From UBA11865 sp041570195 (lineage in GTDB: Bacteria; Chloroflexota; Anaerolineae; Promineifilales; Promineifilaceae): 64,000 nucleotides of DNA. The stretch spans positions 3,737-67,736 of the forward strand of contig JBFFWQ010000017.1 of assembly GCA_041570195.1 (NCBI GenBank). The letters run 5' to 3'. The notes below the pieces were generated by a model, which saw nothing but the letters and a program-made list of their open reading frames with translations, did no database searches and was not told the DNA's origin. Shown here piece after piece: positions 24,795-32,921 of this stretch (its first letter is position 1; each line of letters opens with the position of its first letter). The translations under genes were made by a program, and so were the position numbers.

Positions 24795-25985
24795 TTGGAG
24801 GGCAAAGCGACGAAACGAGCAGTATTGCATGCCAGGGCAAGCAGTGGCGATGGAGACAACGGCGGCCGAAACCTCGCGGGTCAGGTCGATATGTGCCGCG
24901 AACACGCCTAGGTGAAGAACTGGCGAATAGTTGCGGAGTTAGCCGAAGATGATCGGGGAGCGTCTGGAGCCTCCTTTGAATTACCGCAACTCAAAAAGGT
25001 TCTGGCAATGGCGGAGGCCAAGGTGATTCAAATGATATGTGATTTGCACACAAAGGGATCGAATCTCGACGGCCCGATGAGCATACGCGCGATAGCAAAC
25101 GAACTGACCAGCAAATCAGCTCCGACCCACGGGGATCTACAGCCCGACAAGACATGGCGCACGAGTAGATATGGTCGATGGAATCCAAATAGCGTTCGAA
25201 GCATTCTCATCAACGAAACCTATGCTGGCGTCTGGAAGTTTAGAGTACGCAGCGAACTTGGCGCACTCGAAGTTGAAGTTTCTGCAATTATTGATCGCAG
25301 CATCTGGGAGATGTCCCAAGCCAGACATGAAAAGCAAACAGCGCGCGCAGCGCAACAGACAGCATGAGTATTTGCTCTCCGGGCACATTCGCGGTGGGCA
25401 ATGTCAATCTAGCATGAGCGGTGGGGCATTCTATCCAGACGGGAAGCGGTATCAATACTATATCTGCAATCTGTCAGGGAATCCGAAATTCCATGGGACA
25501 AGCTGTGATCTGCCCTCATTTCGAGTTGAGTTAGTCGATTCTACAGTCTGGAATTGGATTTACTACGTCATGTTTGATCCCGAAACGTGGGAGAACGGAT
25601 GGCGTGCGTACCAAGTAGAGCAGGAGCTTGCCAACAAGCCAAGCCGAGAGCGTATCCATATCGTTGACCAGTTGCTGATAGAGCATCGCGAGAAGTATCG
25701 ACGACTGGTCGATCTATATGTAAGTGGCGACATTGCCCGCGAGTTGCTCATTGAAGAGAAGCTGCAACTCGAATCCGCCATTCGTGCCCTACAACAAGAG
25801 AAGGAGGAGTTGTCTGGAACTCTTGAAACCAACTTTCTTGCTGAGGTCAATTATCAGAGATGCAAGAGTCGAATGCAGAAATGGCCGATGAACTGATGTC
25901 TGGGGAAGACTGTTACAAGTTTCGGCGCCGCATTCTTGACATTCTCGATGTCACGGTTTCGGCGCCAATAGAAGAAGGGGAATAG
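24795..25985 (+). pseudogene. Large serine recombinase, broken (stop, internal deletion, two frameshifts)
   Basis: The remains of a large serine recombinase. Starting near TTG 24795 the frame reads KRAVLHARASSGD (catalytic Ser region, usually YARVS), GRNLAGQVDMCREHA, then an in-frame TAG at 24909, then WRIVAELAEDDRGASGAS and LPQLKKVLAMA. At about 25015 the sequence jumps directly to EAKVIQMICDLHTKG, normally some 80 residues later, so the second half of the catalytic domain is missing. The recombinase domain (SIRAIANELTSKSAPT, VRSILINETYAGVW) follows. A frameshift near 25350 leads to YLLSGHIRGGQCQSSMSG (degenerate zinc ribbon) and a coiled-coil stretch, and another near 25855 leads to the tail DVTVSAPIEEGE. 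The gene cannot make an active enzyme. It points to an old mobile element insertion next to groES. Confidence 0.85.
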
Positions 25986-26025
25986 GTATTGTACGCGCGC
26001 TGTGTACTGACAGGGAATGATTTTG

Positions 26026-26142
26026 CTAATGTAACCAATGCCACTTGTGGCAGTTGCCAGCGTAGAAGTCGGCGCCGAACCAGCCATGGTTCAAGAGAAT
26101 CAGGTCAGGATCATGTAGAAACAGATCTTGCAAGCCGGTCAT
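26026..26142 (-). pseudogene. Collapsed remnant of a class V aminotransferase (isopenicillin-N-epimerase-like)
   Basis: A 38-codon frame on the minus strand reads like two joined pieces of one large protein. The first 24 residues, ending in DPDLILLNHGWFGA, match the N-terminus of class V PLP enzymes of the isopenicillin-N-epimerase type (LNHGSFG). The next ten, DFYAGNCHKW, match the region around the PLP lysine (usual form GNxHKW), about 200 residues later in the intact protein. An internal deletion therefore seems to have removed most of the gene. The junction sits on GGCGCC, a sequence expected in both parent regions (Gly-Ala), as in deletion between short direct repeats. No more of the gene follows. 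Confidence 0.6.
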
Positions 26143-26285
26143 GTCGATCGTCCTTATCGATTGGCGATGAGCGAGCCGCCGCGTGACAACCTCCTGGATG
26201 AGCCGAAGCGTAAGTCAGGAGAGCCGGACCGGCAACTATTAATCTGTTAGGTCTTACTGGCGACGTTTTTGCCCTAAAAAGGGGG

Positions 26286-26306
26286 AGGCCCGGCATAGCC
26301 GGGCCT
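26286..26306 (-). terminator. Intrinsic terminator hairpin (probably bidirectional)
   Basis: AGGCCCGGC (26286-26294) and GCCGGGCCT (26298-26306) form a perfect 9-bp stem with loop ATA. On the minus strand it is followed by CCCCCTTTTTA and lies about 140 bases after the stop of the TPP enzyme gene. On the plus strand it is followed by TTGAAAAA and could also end transcription from the recombinase remnant. Confidence 0.7.
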
Positions 26307-26445
26307 TTGAAAAATAGTGGGAAGAGGATATAGGGAATAGACTCGTATCTGCCATTCATTATCGATCAGAATCCCGCCTCTGTAAATGGGACCAATGGAC
26401 TATTTTTGTCTCTGTCCGACTGGACATTTCGTAGAGCGCAACCAC

Positions 26446-28080
26446 CTAGACGATATACGGTGAACTGGCCCCTGTCTTGGCTATACCTTCCGGGTCCAGC
26501 GTTACGTTGATGCAAGCCGGCCGGCCGTTAGCAAAAGCGCGCTCCAGGGCGGCCGCGATCTGTTCCGGCCGCTCGACATGTTCGCCATGACCCCCCAGCG
26601 CCTCGACTACCTTATCGTAGCGGGTCGGGGCCAGGGATGTGGCCACCGCCCGATCGGCCCCAACCATCAACTTCTGCGGGCTGCGGATCTGGCCCCAGCC
26701 GGCGTCGTTGCCGACGATGCTGACGATGGGGTAGTTGAAGCGGACCGCCGTATCGAATTCAAAGCCATTCAGGCCGAAGGAGCCGTCGCCGTTAATGATC
26801 AGTACCTTCTTCTCCGGGTACAGATGTTGGGCGGCGATGGCGAATGGCGCGCCCACTCCCAGGCAACCCAACGGTCCCGGATCCAACCACTGCCCTGGCC
26901 GGGTTAGCTCGACCACCTTGGCGCAGGCGCTGACGATATCGCCGCCATCGCCGATCAAGATCGTCTCCCCGTCCACGAAATCGTTGACCGCCGCCGCGAA
27001 CCGGAAATGATTGATCGGCACATCGTCCAGGGTCATCCACTCGGCCAGCTGGCCCGTCTTAGGCTCCTCCATCACCCGGACCTGATCCAACCAGGCGTCA
27101 TAGCGGACGCCCTGAAGACCCTCCGCCAGCGCGTCAAGCACCAACCTGGCGTCGGCCAGCACGGCCACGTCGGCCGGCCGGTTATGGTTCAGCTCGGCCG
27201 GATCATTTTCCACCTGGATCAACCTGGCTTCAGGATTCCAATCCTTCTTGCCATACTTCAACCGGAAATCTAGCGGCGTGCCGATCAGCAGCACAGCGTC
27301 AGCCTGCTTCAAGGCCGCCGAGCGGGAGGCCTTAAAGCAGTGGGGATGATTCATGGGCAGCGTGCCCCGGCCGGCGCCGTTGGTGAAGACCGGGATGCCC
27401 GTCTGATCGGTCAAGGCCCGCAGCGCGTCGTGCCCTTCGTCCCAATAAACCTGCGTGCCGGCGATGATCAGCGGCTTCTCGGCCGCGCGCAGCAATTCAA
27501 ATATCCGCCGCAGGTCGGCTACGTCCGGCATCACGGCTTCTCGCTCGAAACGAGGCCCAACCTCTGGCGCGTCGATCACGTTGAACAAAATATCGAACGG
27601 CAATTCGACGAAAACCGGTCCCGGCCGGCCGCTTAGAGCCAGGCGGAAAGCCTCGGCCAGGCGCTCGGGTATGGCCTCCGTCTGCTCGACGGTGAAACTG
27701 GCCTTGGTGATCGTCTCGAACATCGGCGTCTGGGGAATCTCCTGCAGGGCGCCCATGCCCTTGGTCTTCAGCGGCGCCGCCCCGCCCAGCAACACCAGCG
27801 GGCTGCGGGCCTGGTAAGCATTGGCTACCCCGGTCAGCGCGTCGGTCACCCCCGGTCCAGCCGTCACCAGGGCGACACCGGCATTTCGGGTCAGCCGGGC
27901 GTGAGCGTCGGCCGCGTGGGCCGCCGCTTGCTCGTGACGAAAGTCCACGATGTCGATAGCGTGGTTCAAACATCCATCATATACGGGCGCGGTGTGATAG
28001 CCGCACAAGGTATAGATAGTCGAAACGCCCTGGGCCGCCAGCGCCCGGGCTACCAATTCCCCGCCATGCGCTACTGTCAT
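26446..28080 (-). CDS. Thiamine-pyrophosphate enzyme (acetolactate synthase large subunit-like)
   Basis: A 544-residue TPP-dependent enzyme of the acetolactate synthase/2-hydroxyacyl-CoA lyase group, with three domains. The N-terminal Pyr domain has DFRHEQAAAHAADAHAR with the catalytic Glu50 and GVALVTAGPGVTDALTGVANA. A central domain follows (KPLIIAGTQVYWDEG). The C-terminal PP domain has the TPP motif GDGSFGLNGFEFDTAVRFN ending in VGNDAGWG. True acetolactate synthase is not certain: no regulatory subunit gene or other branched-chain genes are near, and the family includes oxalyl-CoA decarboxylase-like and glyoxylate carboligase-like enzymes. It is transcribed away from the hydrolase at 28329. 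The spacer between them holds a period-7 repeat. Confidence 0.8.
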   Translation of the reverse strand: MTVAHGGELVARALAAQGVSTIYTLCGYHTAPVYDGCLNHAIDIVDFRHEQAAAHAADAHARLTRNAGVALVTAGPGVTDALTGVANAYQARSPLVLLGGAAPLKTKGMGALQEIPQTPMFETITKASFTVEQTEAIPERLAEAFRLALSGRPGPVFVELPFDILFNVIDAPEVGPRFEREAVMPDVADLRRIFELLRAAEKPLIIAGTQVYWDEGHDALRALTDQTGIPVFTNGAGRGTLPMNHPHCFKASRSAALKQADAVLLIGTPLDFRLKYGKKDWNPEARLIQVENDPAELNHNRPADVAVLADARLVLDALAEGLQGVRYDAWLDQVRVMEEPKTGQLAEWMTLDDVPINHFRFAAAVNDFVDGETILIGDGGDIVSACAKVVELTRPGQWLDPGPLGCLGVGAPFAIAAQHLYPEKKVLIINGDGSFGLNGFEFDTAVRFNYPIVSIVGNDAGWGQIRSPQKLMVGADRAVATSLAPTRYDKVVEALGGHGEHVERPEQIAAALERAFANGRPACINVTLDPEGIAKTGASSPYIV

Positions 28081-28098
28081 CTATTACTCCTCAATCTT

Positions 28099-28145
28099 CC
28101 AATTCACAAATCCCTAATCCCTGTTCCCCAGCCCCCAGCCCTAAC
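28099..28145. repeat. Degenerate heptanucleotide repeat (AATCCCT / CCAGCCC units)
   Basis: In the spacer between divergent genes the sequence steps in units of seven: CAAATCC, CTAATCC, CTGTTCC, CCAGCCC, CCAGCCC, TAACCCC. It resembles the heptameric arrays described at the other repeat features of this window and the STRR repeats known from filamentous cyanobacteria. Confidence 0.6.
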
Positions 28146-28328
28146 CCCATCATATCTCATCGGCCAGTCATCTCACAACATCATAAGCGCACAACTTCGC
28201 ACAAAATTGACACACTTTCGCAGAGAGTAAGTGGCACAATCAGGAAAGGACGGGCGAGAAACCGTTTACCGAGTATCGTCTGCCTACCTTTGCTGAGCGT
28301 ATGTTGACTGGCGAATGAGGGGGTCTCC

Positions 28329-29306
28329 ATGAAAAAAGGGCTTGGGATAACACTGGGGGTTGTGATTGGAATGGCGCTGATCGTCTTCGTCATCGTGAAC
28401 ATCTACTGCCGGAACGAGGCCCGCAATTTCGTCCATAACACTCTCCAGGAGCAAGAACTGCGCATAAACAAGGAGTATGAGGCCGGCTGGATTCAGGGCA
28501 GCAAGAATCCTATACGGGTCATCAAGTTCGAGGAGACCGGCTTGCCGCTTGAGCAGGTATCGGTAATCAACGATAGCGGCATGACGCTGAATGGCTGGTA
28601 CATGCCATCTCAGAATGGCGCGGCTGTGATGTTGATGCACGGCGCGACGGCCTTCCCCTATCATATGCTGGAAGAAGCCAAGTCGCTTGAGCGTCACGGT
28701 TACGGCGCCTTGCTTATCTCTGTTCGAAATCACAACTTCGGCGATGGTGATACCCTGTCCTTTGGCTGTGACGATCGTGAGATGGAAGACTTCGACGCCT
28801 GGTTTGAGTTTCTGAAACAGCAGGAGGGTATCGATCCCGACAGGATCGGCTTGATGGGCCAATCTATGGGCGGCACGCTGGCCATTCAATACGCCGCGCA
28901 GAACGAAGGCATTAGAGCGGTTGTCGCCCACAGCGCGCCATCATCGGTCAAGGATGCCGTCGAAACATTTACGGCCTGGATGACTGGCTTACCGCCCTGG
29001 GTCGCTAATCTGATCGCAGGAAACATGCTCTTCTGGGTCGATACAGAGATCGACTGCGAGATGTCAGTCGTGAGTGCCAAGGAATGGATCGATGATATCA
29101 GCCCGCGTGCCGTCTACATACTGCACGGCGGCGATGACAAACAACTGCCGGCCGCCAGCGGAGAGTGGTTGTTTGCCACGGCCGGGGAGCCCAAATACTA
29201 CTGGCTCTGCCCGGACTCCGACCACTACGAGTGCGACACCGACTACCCGGCTGAATTCGAGGAGCGCATCATCGGCTTTTTCGACGATCACCTTCGCCAG
29301 GGTTAG
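28329..29306 (+). CDS. Membrane-anchored alpha/beta hydrolase
   Basis: A 325-residue alpha/beta hydrolase with one N-terminal membrane segment (about residues 5-27) and an outward-facing catalytic domain. MLMHGATAFPYHMLEEAKSL forms the oxyanion-hole region (HG), the nucleophile elbow is GLMGQSMGGTLA (Ser179), and the C-terminal DSDHYECD stretch supplies the likely catalytic histidine, with the Asp in HGGDDKQLP. This is the BEM46/DUF1749-like esterase/peptidase style; the substrate is unknown. A GAGGGGG ribosome site lies five bases before the ATG. A perfect TTGACA lies at 28207 but has no well-spaced -10 partner. Confidence 0.82.
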   Translation: MKKGLGITLGVVIGMALIVFVIVNIYCRNEARNFVHNTLQEQELRINKEYEAGWIQGSKNPIRVIKFEETGLPLEQVSVINDSGMTLNGWYMPSQNGAAVMLMHGATAFPYHMLEEAKSLERHGYGALLISVRNHNFGDGDTLSFGCDDREMEDFDAWFEFLKQQEGIDPDRIGLMGQSMGGTLAIQYAAQNEGIRAVVAHSAPSSVKDAVETFTAWMTGLPPWVANLIAGNMLFWVDTEIDCEMSVVSAKEWIDDISPRAVYILHGGDDKQLPAASGEWLFATAGEPKYYWLCPDSDHYECDTDYPAEFEERIIGFFDDHLRQG

Positions 29307-29445
29307 CTACGGATTCCTTACAACATGCCAAACTGTTCACCTCTTCCCCGCCGCCGATTTCTCCGATCACTGCCCTCAGCGATCTTACCCCCATCCAGTC
29401 AATCCTGCCGGCTCCTCCTCATCTATTCAGATCGGCGTCCAATCC

Positions 29446-29811
29446 CTAAGGCACCATCATGGCCTTCAATCGGGTGACGAAATCGTCGATGGTGAACGGC
29501 TTGGCGACGAAGTCCTTGACCCCAGCCTCCTCGGCCGCATTCCTGGCAAACGCCGCAGCATAAGCCGTCAAGACCATGATCGGTATGTGAGCACACGTAC
29601 GATCCCTGCCTAGCCGCTGGGCCACCTCAAAACCATCCATGCCTGGCATGATTATGTCAAGTACAATGGCGTCTGGACTGTGTTTCTTGGCTTGTTGCAA
29701 GCCCTCAGTCCCATCATCCGCGGTAATTACTTTGAACTTCTGCTTGACCAATACCTTGGTCAAGATTTCCTGCAGCTGGGGATCATCGTCAATCAACAAG
29801 ACCTTGGGCAT
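29446..29811 (-). CDS. Single-domain response regulator (CheY-like receiver)
   Basis: A 121-residue receiver domain without output domain. The acidic pocket (Asp8-Asp10), phosphoacceptor Asp52 in AIVLDIIMPGMDGFE, the switch threonine in MVLTAYAAAF (Thr82) and Lys104 in FVAKPF are all in place, so it should be phosphorylated normally, in contrast to the protein at 19964. Such stand-alone receivers relay signals or bind a partner protein. No histidine kinase is next to it, so its input is encoded elsewhere. Confidence 0.93.
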   Translation of the reverse strand: MPKVLLIDDDPQLQEILTKVLVKQKFKVITADDGTEGLQQAKKHSPDAIVLDIIMPGMDGFEVAQRLGRDRTCAHIPIMVLTAYAAAFARNAAEEAGVKDFVAKPFTIDDFVTRLKAMMVP

Positions 29812-30352
29812 GTCGACCCTCGTAACATAGATACAGATAAATGCTGGTTATAAATCGAATTCAGCGAAAAGAAATATACGGCACAGATAATAAATTACTG
29901 CGCTTTCCTATTCTAAAAGAGCGCTCAAAGGCCGGAAAAATACCATGCTTTCACGCGCCCTCAACAGATCTGGCGCGCTGCCGGCCGGTGAGCAGCTTCT
30001 ATTTACCGTCCAGTTCCAACCCCGGTCCGCGGACTGTCGCGCCTGTCGCGCCGCAAAACACAAATCAATGACCTTCTTCCCGGCATCATGCCAATCGTGC
30101 CTGCCAGCCAGCAGCCGCCGGTTTGGCAAACTGCTGGCAGGAATCAATCCCGCGTCACAAGTTCGTCACAAAACGCCTACCAATCGGGGCTTGTTGGATG
30201 CACACTTCGGCTTCAAAGAGTTGAAAACGTTGGCTCTTGACGCGCACGACAAGCCAGATGACCTGCCGGGCCAAGGGAAAGCGGCCGGGGCGCTTTTATA
30301 GAGGTATATGGTTAACGGTAAATTGATGATGGCTGCTGAGCCTGTCTTGCCG
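29812..30352. other. 541 bp without a recognisable gene
   Basis: Both strands were read. An open frame from 29945 to 30301 gives 118 residues without domain-like composition or ribosome site, and its Cys/Arg/Ser-rich translation does not look like a real protein. No tRNA, hairpin with T run or repeat was recognised. The stretch probably holds regulatory DNA for the genes on both sides or decayed sequence. Confidence 0.4.
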
Positions 30353-30535
30353 TCAATTCAGCATATTGTTTGCCACCACAGCAAAGCCAATTACCATCAC
30401 AAGAACCAGCGAAAGCTTCAGCCAGTCTGGGATAGCCTCCCAGATCGCGAAGGCGATCTCCCGCACCATGAGCAAAATGACTCCCGCCGCGAACAAGATG
30501 GCCACCACCCCCATCGGCGCTGAGGAATCCATCAT
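30353..30535 (-). CDS. Small membrane protein (60 aa)
   Basis: A short protein with two hydrophobic helices: about residues 8-25 (GVVAILFAAGVILLMVRE) and 37-58 (WLKLSLVLVMVIGFAVVANN). It is not recognised as any family. The gene is supported by a strong ribosome site, AGGAGGG, seven bases before the ATG, and by the two-helix pattern. A 14-bp palindrome, GGTACTATAGTACC, lies 40 bases upstream and could be an operator. Function unknown. Confidence 0.6.
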   Translation of the reverse strand: MMDSSAPMGVVAILFAAGVILLMVREIAFAIWEAIPDWLKLSLVLVMVIGFAVVANNMLN

Positions 30536-30575
30536 GTCCGAACCCTCCTATGGCGGAATGTTAACGCAAGCGGAT

Positions 30576-30589
30576 GGTACTATAGTACC
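30576..30589. promoter_or_regulatory. 14-bp palindrome upstream of the small membrane protein gene
   Basis: GGTACTATAGTACC is a perfect inverted repeat located 40 bases before the start of the 60-residue membrane protein, next to TTGACG on the minus strand (30595-30590). A convincing -10 at 17 bases was not found, so it is listed as a possible operator only. Confidence 0.3.
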
Positions 30590-30814
30590 GTCAAGAACCA
30601 GAGTCAAGAGTTTTAGACATAACGATCGAAATTACCCGCTAATCGATGGCCGGCCGGGCTTGGCGCTGTTCAGGTGGACCGGTCAGAAGACGGATTAGGC
30701 GGCGACGAGCGCGGCCGTGGGTCTATTGGGCTATCGGCGTGGGCGGTGGAAGTCAGTATGATAGGTATACCATGTCAGTCTATGAGCGCCACTGTATTCC
30801 ATAGGACCAGCTCT

Positions 30815-31069
30815 GTGCGAAAGATAATCAAAACAGTCAAGATTCCCGCCGGAGCCGTTGGCAATGGTTTTAACGTGAAGAGCTGGGATTCTGTCATGGG
30901 CCAGGGGCCGATCGACACGATCATTGACGAATGGACGATAAAGGGTTTCAAGCTCGTCAACTCTACGCCGATTGGGGGCGGCCGCGGTAAGCCGACGGAT
31001 TATCTGCTCACCTTTGAGAAGGACCTGCGGCGAGTTCATGTGGCATCGCGGCAGCAACGCTTGTTCTAG
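30815..31069 (+). CDS. Small hypothetical protein (DUF4177-like)
   Basis: An 84-residue protein. The frame is open from 30674, but the GTG at 30815 has AGGA eight bases before it and the upstream translation looks random, so the shorter form is preferred. The C-terminal half (IIDEWTIKGFKLVNSTPIGG, then TDYLLTFEKD) follows the pattern of DUF4177-type proteins: a helix ending in an acidic-to-Gly turn, GFxLV, then a closing strand ending in FE-K. These small single-domain proteins have no known biochemical role. No operon partner is evident: the next gene is on the other strand. Confidence 0.5.
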   Translation: MRKIIKTVKIPAGAVGNGFNVKSWDSVMGQGPIDTIIDEWTIKGFKLVNSTPIGGGRGKPTDYLLTFEKDLRRVHVASRQQRLF

Positions 31070-31174
31070 GGCGGGGGGCGCCCGGTCCAGTTTTGGAGCC
31101 AACAGAATTTTCAGGATATGCTCGTCGGCGAGGCCGTACGGCCCACCATGAGCGGGCAGACAATCCCGGGCCGA

Positions 31175-31519
31175 CTAGCTGACAAGGAGCATAAGTCCGA
31201 GCACGAATGCGGCCGAGACGAGGGCCAGAACCAGCACAATACCAAGTTTCTGTGCTGGACTGCGATCGAGCCAGGAAGGGCGACGTTCGACGATGCGCAG
31301 AATGTAGGCTGCCAGTTGGGAAGCCAGGAAGGCGCTAATGAGCGCGCCGGCGACGGTGATTGTTTGTCGACTGCCGGCCGGAGCATTCGAATTGGCATTA
31401 GGCAGCAGGACAAAGGCCATGACGAAACTGACTGCCGCGCTCACGCCAGCGGCCGCTCTGGCCGGCGGAATGCTAGCTATTGAGTTGACGGCCGAGGTCA
31501 GGAATTCAGAGAATTTCAT
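31175..31519 (-). CDS. Hypothetical small membrane protein (114 aa)
   Basis: A 114-residue protein with three predicted membrane helices, roughly residues 25-43 (GVSAAVSFVMAFVLLP), 55-76 (TVAGALISAFLASQLAAYIL) and 92-113 (GIVLVLALVSAAFVLGLMLL). The frame is open to 31597, but ATG 31519 removes a polar leader and gives MKFSEFLTSAVNS, typical of a membrane protein start; no strong ribosome site is present for either. It is not recognised. A relation to the lone neighbours is not evident. Confidence 0.45.
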   Translation of the reverse strand: MKFSEFLTSAVNSIASIPPARAAAGVSAAVSFVMAFVLLPNANSNAPAGSRQTITVAGALISAFLASQLAAYILRIVERRPSWLDRSPAQKLGIVLVLALVSAAFVLGLMLLVS

Positions 31520-31833
31520 ATCAGAATTCGGCAAACGATGATGTTGCTGCGGTTCAATCGGGTCGGATCTCTTCTGATTATAACCATTCCCAGTCAAATC
31601 CAGAACTCTTTGCCGGCCGGCGCAAGATTCAGCAAGTGGAGACCTTTGAGAACTTGTTCGTCGGTCAGGTCCTAGGACCGAGCCCGGACGTCAAGGACGG
31701 CTCAGTGAGTTTTCCGGGACCAGGGCGAGCCAATTTTCGATGAACTATTGAGTTGTGATGTTCCATTCGCTTTTGGCTGGATGGAACAAGAGAGCAACGT
31801 GACGTTTCTTCGCCAATTTCCTGAATTCGTGAA

Positions 31834-32702
31834 GTGGCAGCGACCAAAAGAGAAATCGCCGATCTACCTTCTGAGGATGCAACCTGGTCAGCGATTATGG
31901 CGGCCGCCACAACCGTCGCCACTATTCGAAACAATCAGTTTGTTGGCGGTTCACAGCTTGAGCTTGCCTGTAATACCCGCCGTGGTGATGTCCCACAAGG
32001 GGCCATGTCGACCATCAGGTTCAACACAGTGCAAGAAGTAAGATTCCCAGTTCTTTGTGAAGCAGCCGACATCAGCGGGCATATTGAGATCGAGGGTAAC
32101 TACTTCCATGGTCAGGTGCGAGAGCATCCCGAAAGGTTTGATCCCACATTTGGCGCATCCAGCATATTTCTTGACGAAGAGATCCGGTTAAACGGCCTGA
32201 GGATTCCGATCGATATCGTATCAACGACGGCACAGGCAATTGGCAGGGAAAACGATTTTGAGAACATTCAGTGGGGTCTGACATTCATAGATAACTCGGG
32301 CGAGATCCATGTCGAGCGAAACCGGATCGTTTTTGACCCTGAGGACACGACGGGCGATCCGATCGGATTTGTCCATGCTGGAATTGAGGTCGAATCAAGC
32401 ATAAACGCTATGAAGGACCCTGTTGTGATCACTGGAAATGGGATATTTGTTCGAGTTCGCATGTTCGATCGAGGCATATATTGCAGTTCGAAGGCAGCCA
32501 CGATCAAAGACAACACGCTGATGCTAAGCAGGCCCAGGATAGCCTGATGAATGCAAATCAAGTTTCGGCCGGCATCTACCTCGGCCCTGGTTCGGAAAAC
32601 GATGTTGTCGAAAGCAACATAGTCGACGGCAGTGGCCACAGTGCGATAGTGATCTCCGGCTATCCTGCTGAGAATAATGTCATCAGGAACAATGCCAAGT
32701 AG
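31834..32702 (+). pseudogene. Right-handed beta-helix protein, truncated and frameshifted
   Basis: Two consecutive frames carry the repeat pattern of parallel beta-helix proteins (Asn-rich rungs): IRNNQFVGG, IRFNTVQEV, IEGNYFHG, VERNRIVFD, ITGNGIFV and IKDNTL in the first frame (to 32547), then VVESNIVDGSGHS and VIRNNAK in a second frame ending at 32702. The switch lies near 32530-32545, where the first frame runs into a stop after LSRPR and the second continues with SAGIYLGPGSEN. There is no signal peptide, and 5' sequence is missing, so the locus looks like the C-terminal half of a broken gene. Intact relatives are usually secreted polysaccharide-binding or -cleaving proteins. The 314 bases before it (31520-31833) contain nothing recognisable. 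Confidence 0.6.
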
Positions 32703-32910
32703 CAGCCCTTGGACCGAATCGTAAAGCTGTTCTCTTTATTGGCGATGTCTTGTTTGGCTTGGACAGTTGACTAAAGGCTAGTTGTCACCAGAGTAGCCGG
32801 TAGGCTTATCGTTCATCTCAGGACCTGCGCCGCTCCCCACCCGTAACACTTCTGTAAGATTTACTCAACCCGGCCGTAATCTCCCGTCGCTATCCTCCGA
32901 CATCAGGAGA

Positions 32911-32916
32911 TATAAT
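32911..32916 (+). promoter_or_regulatory. -10 box of the redoxin gene (possible leaderless start)
   Basis: A perfect TATAAT ends five bases before the ATG at 32922, which places the expected transcription start on or next to the start codon. AGGAG at 32906-32910 overlaps the promoter region, so a longer transcript from an upstream promoter could also use it for initiation. No good -35 is visible. Confidence 0.45.
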
Positions 32917-32921
32917 TAGCT

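Noticed and set aside
29945..30301. 118-codon frame in the 541-bp gap
   Set aside because: No ribosome site, no domain-like sequence, atypical composition.
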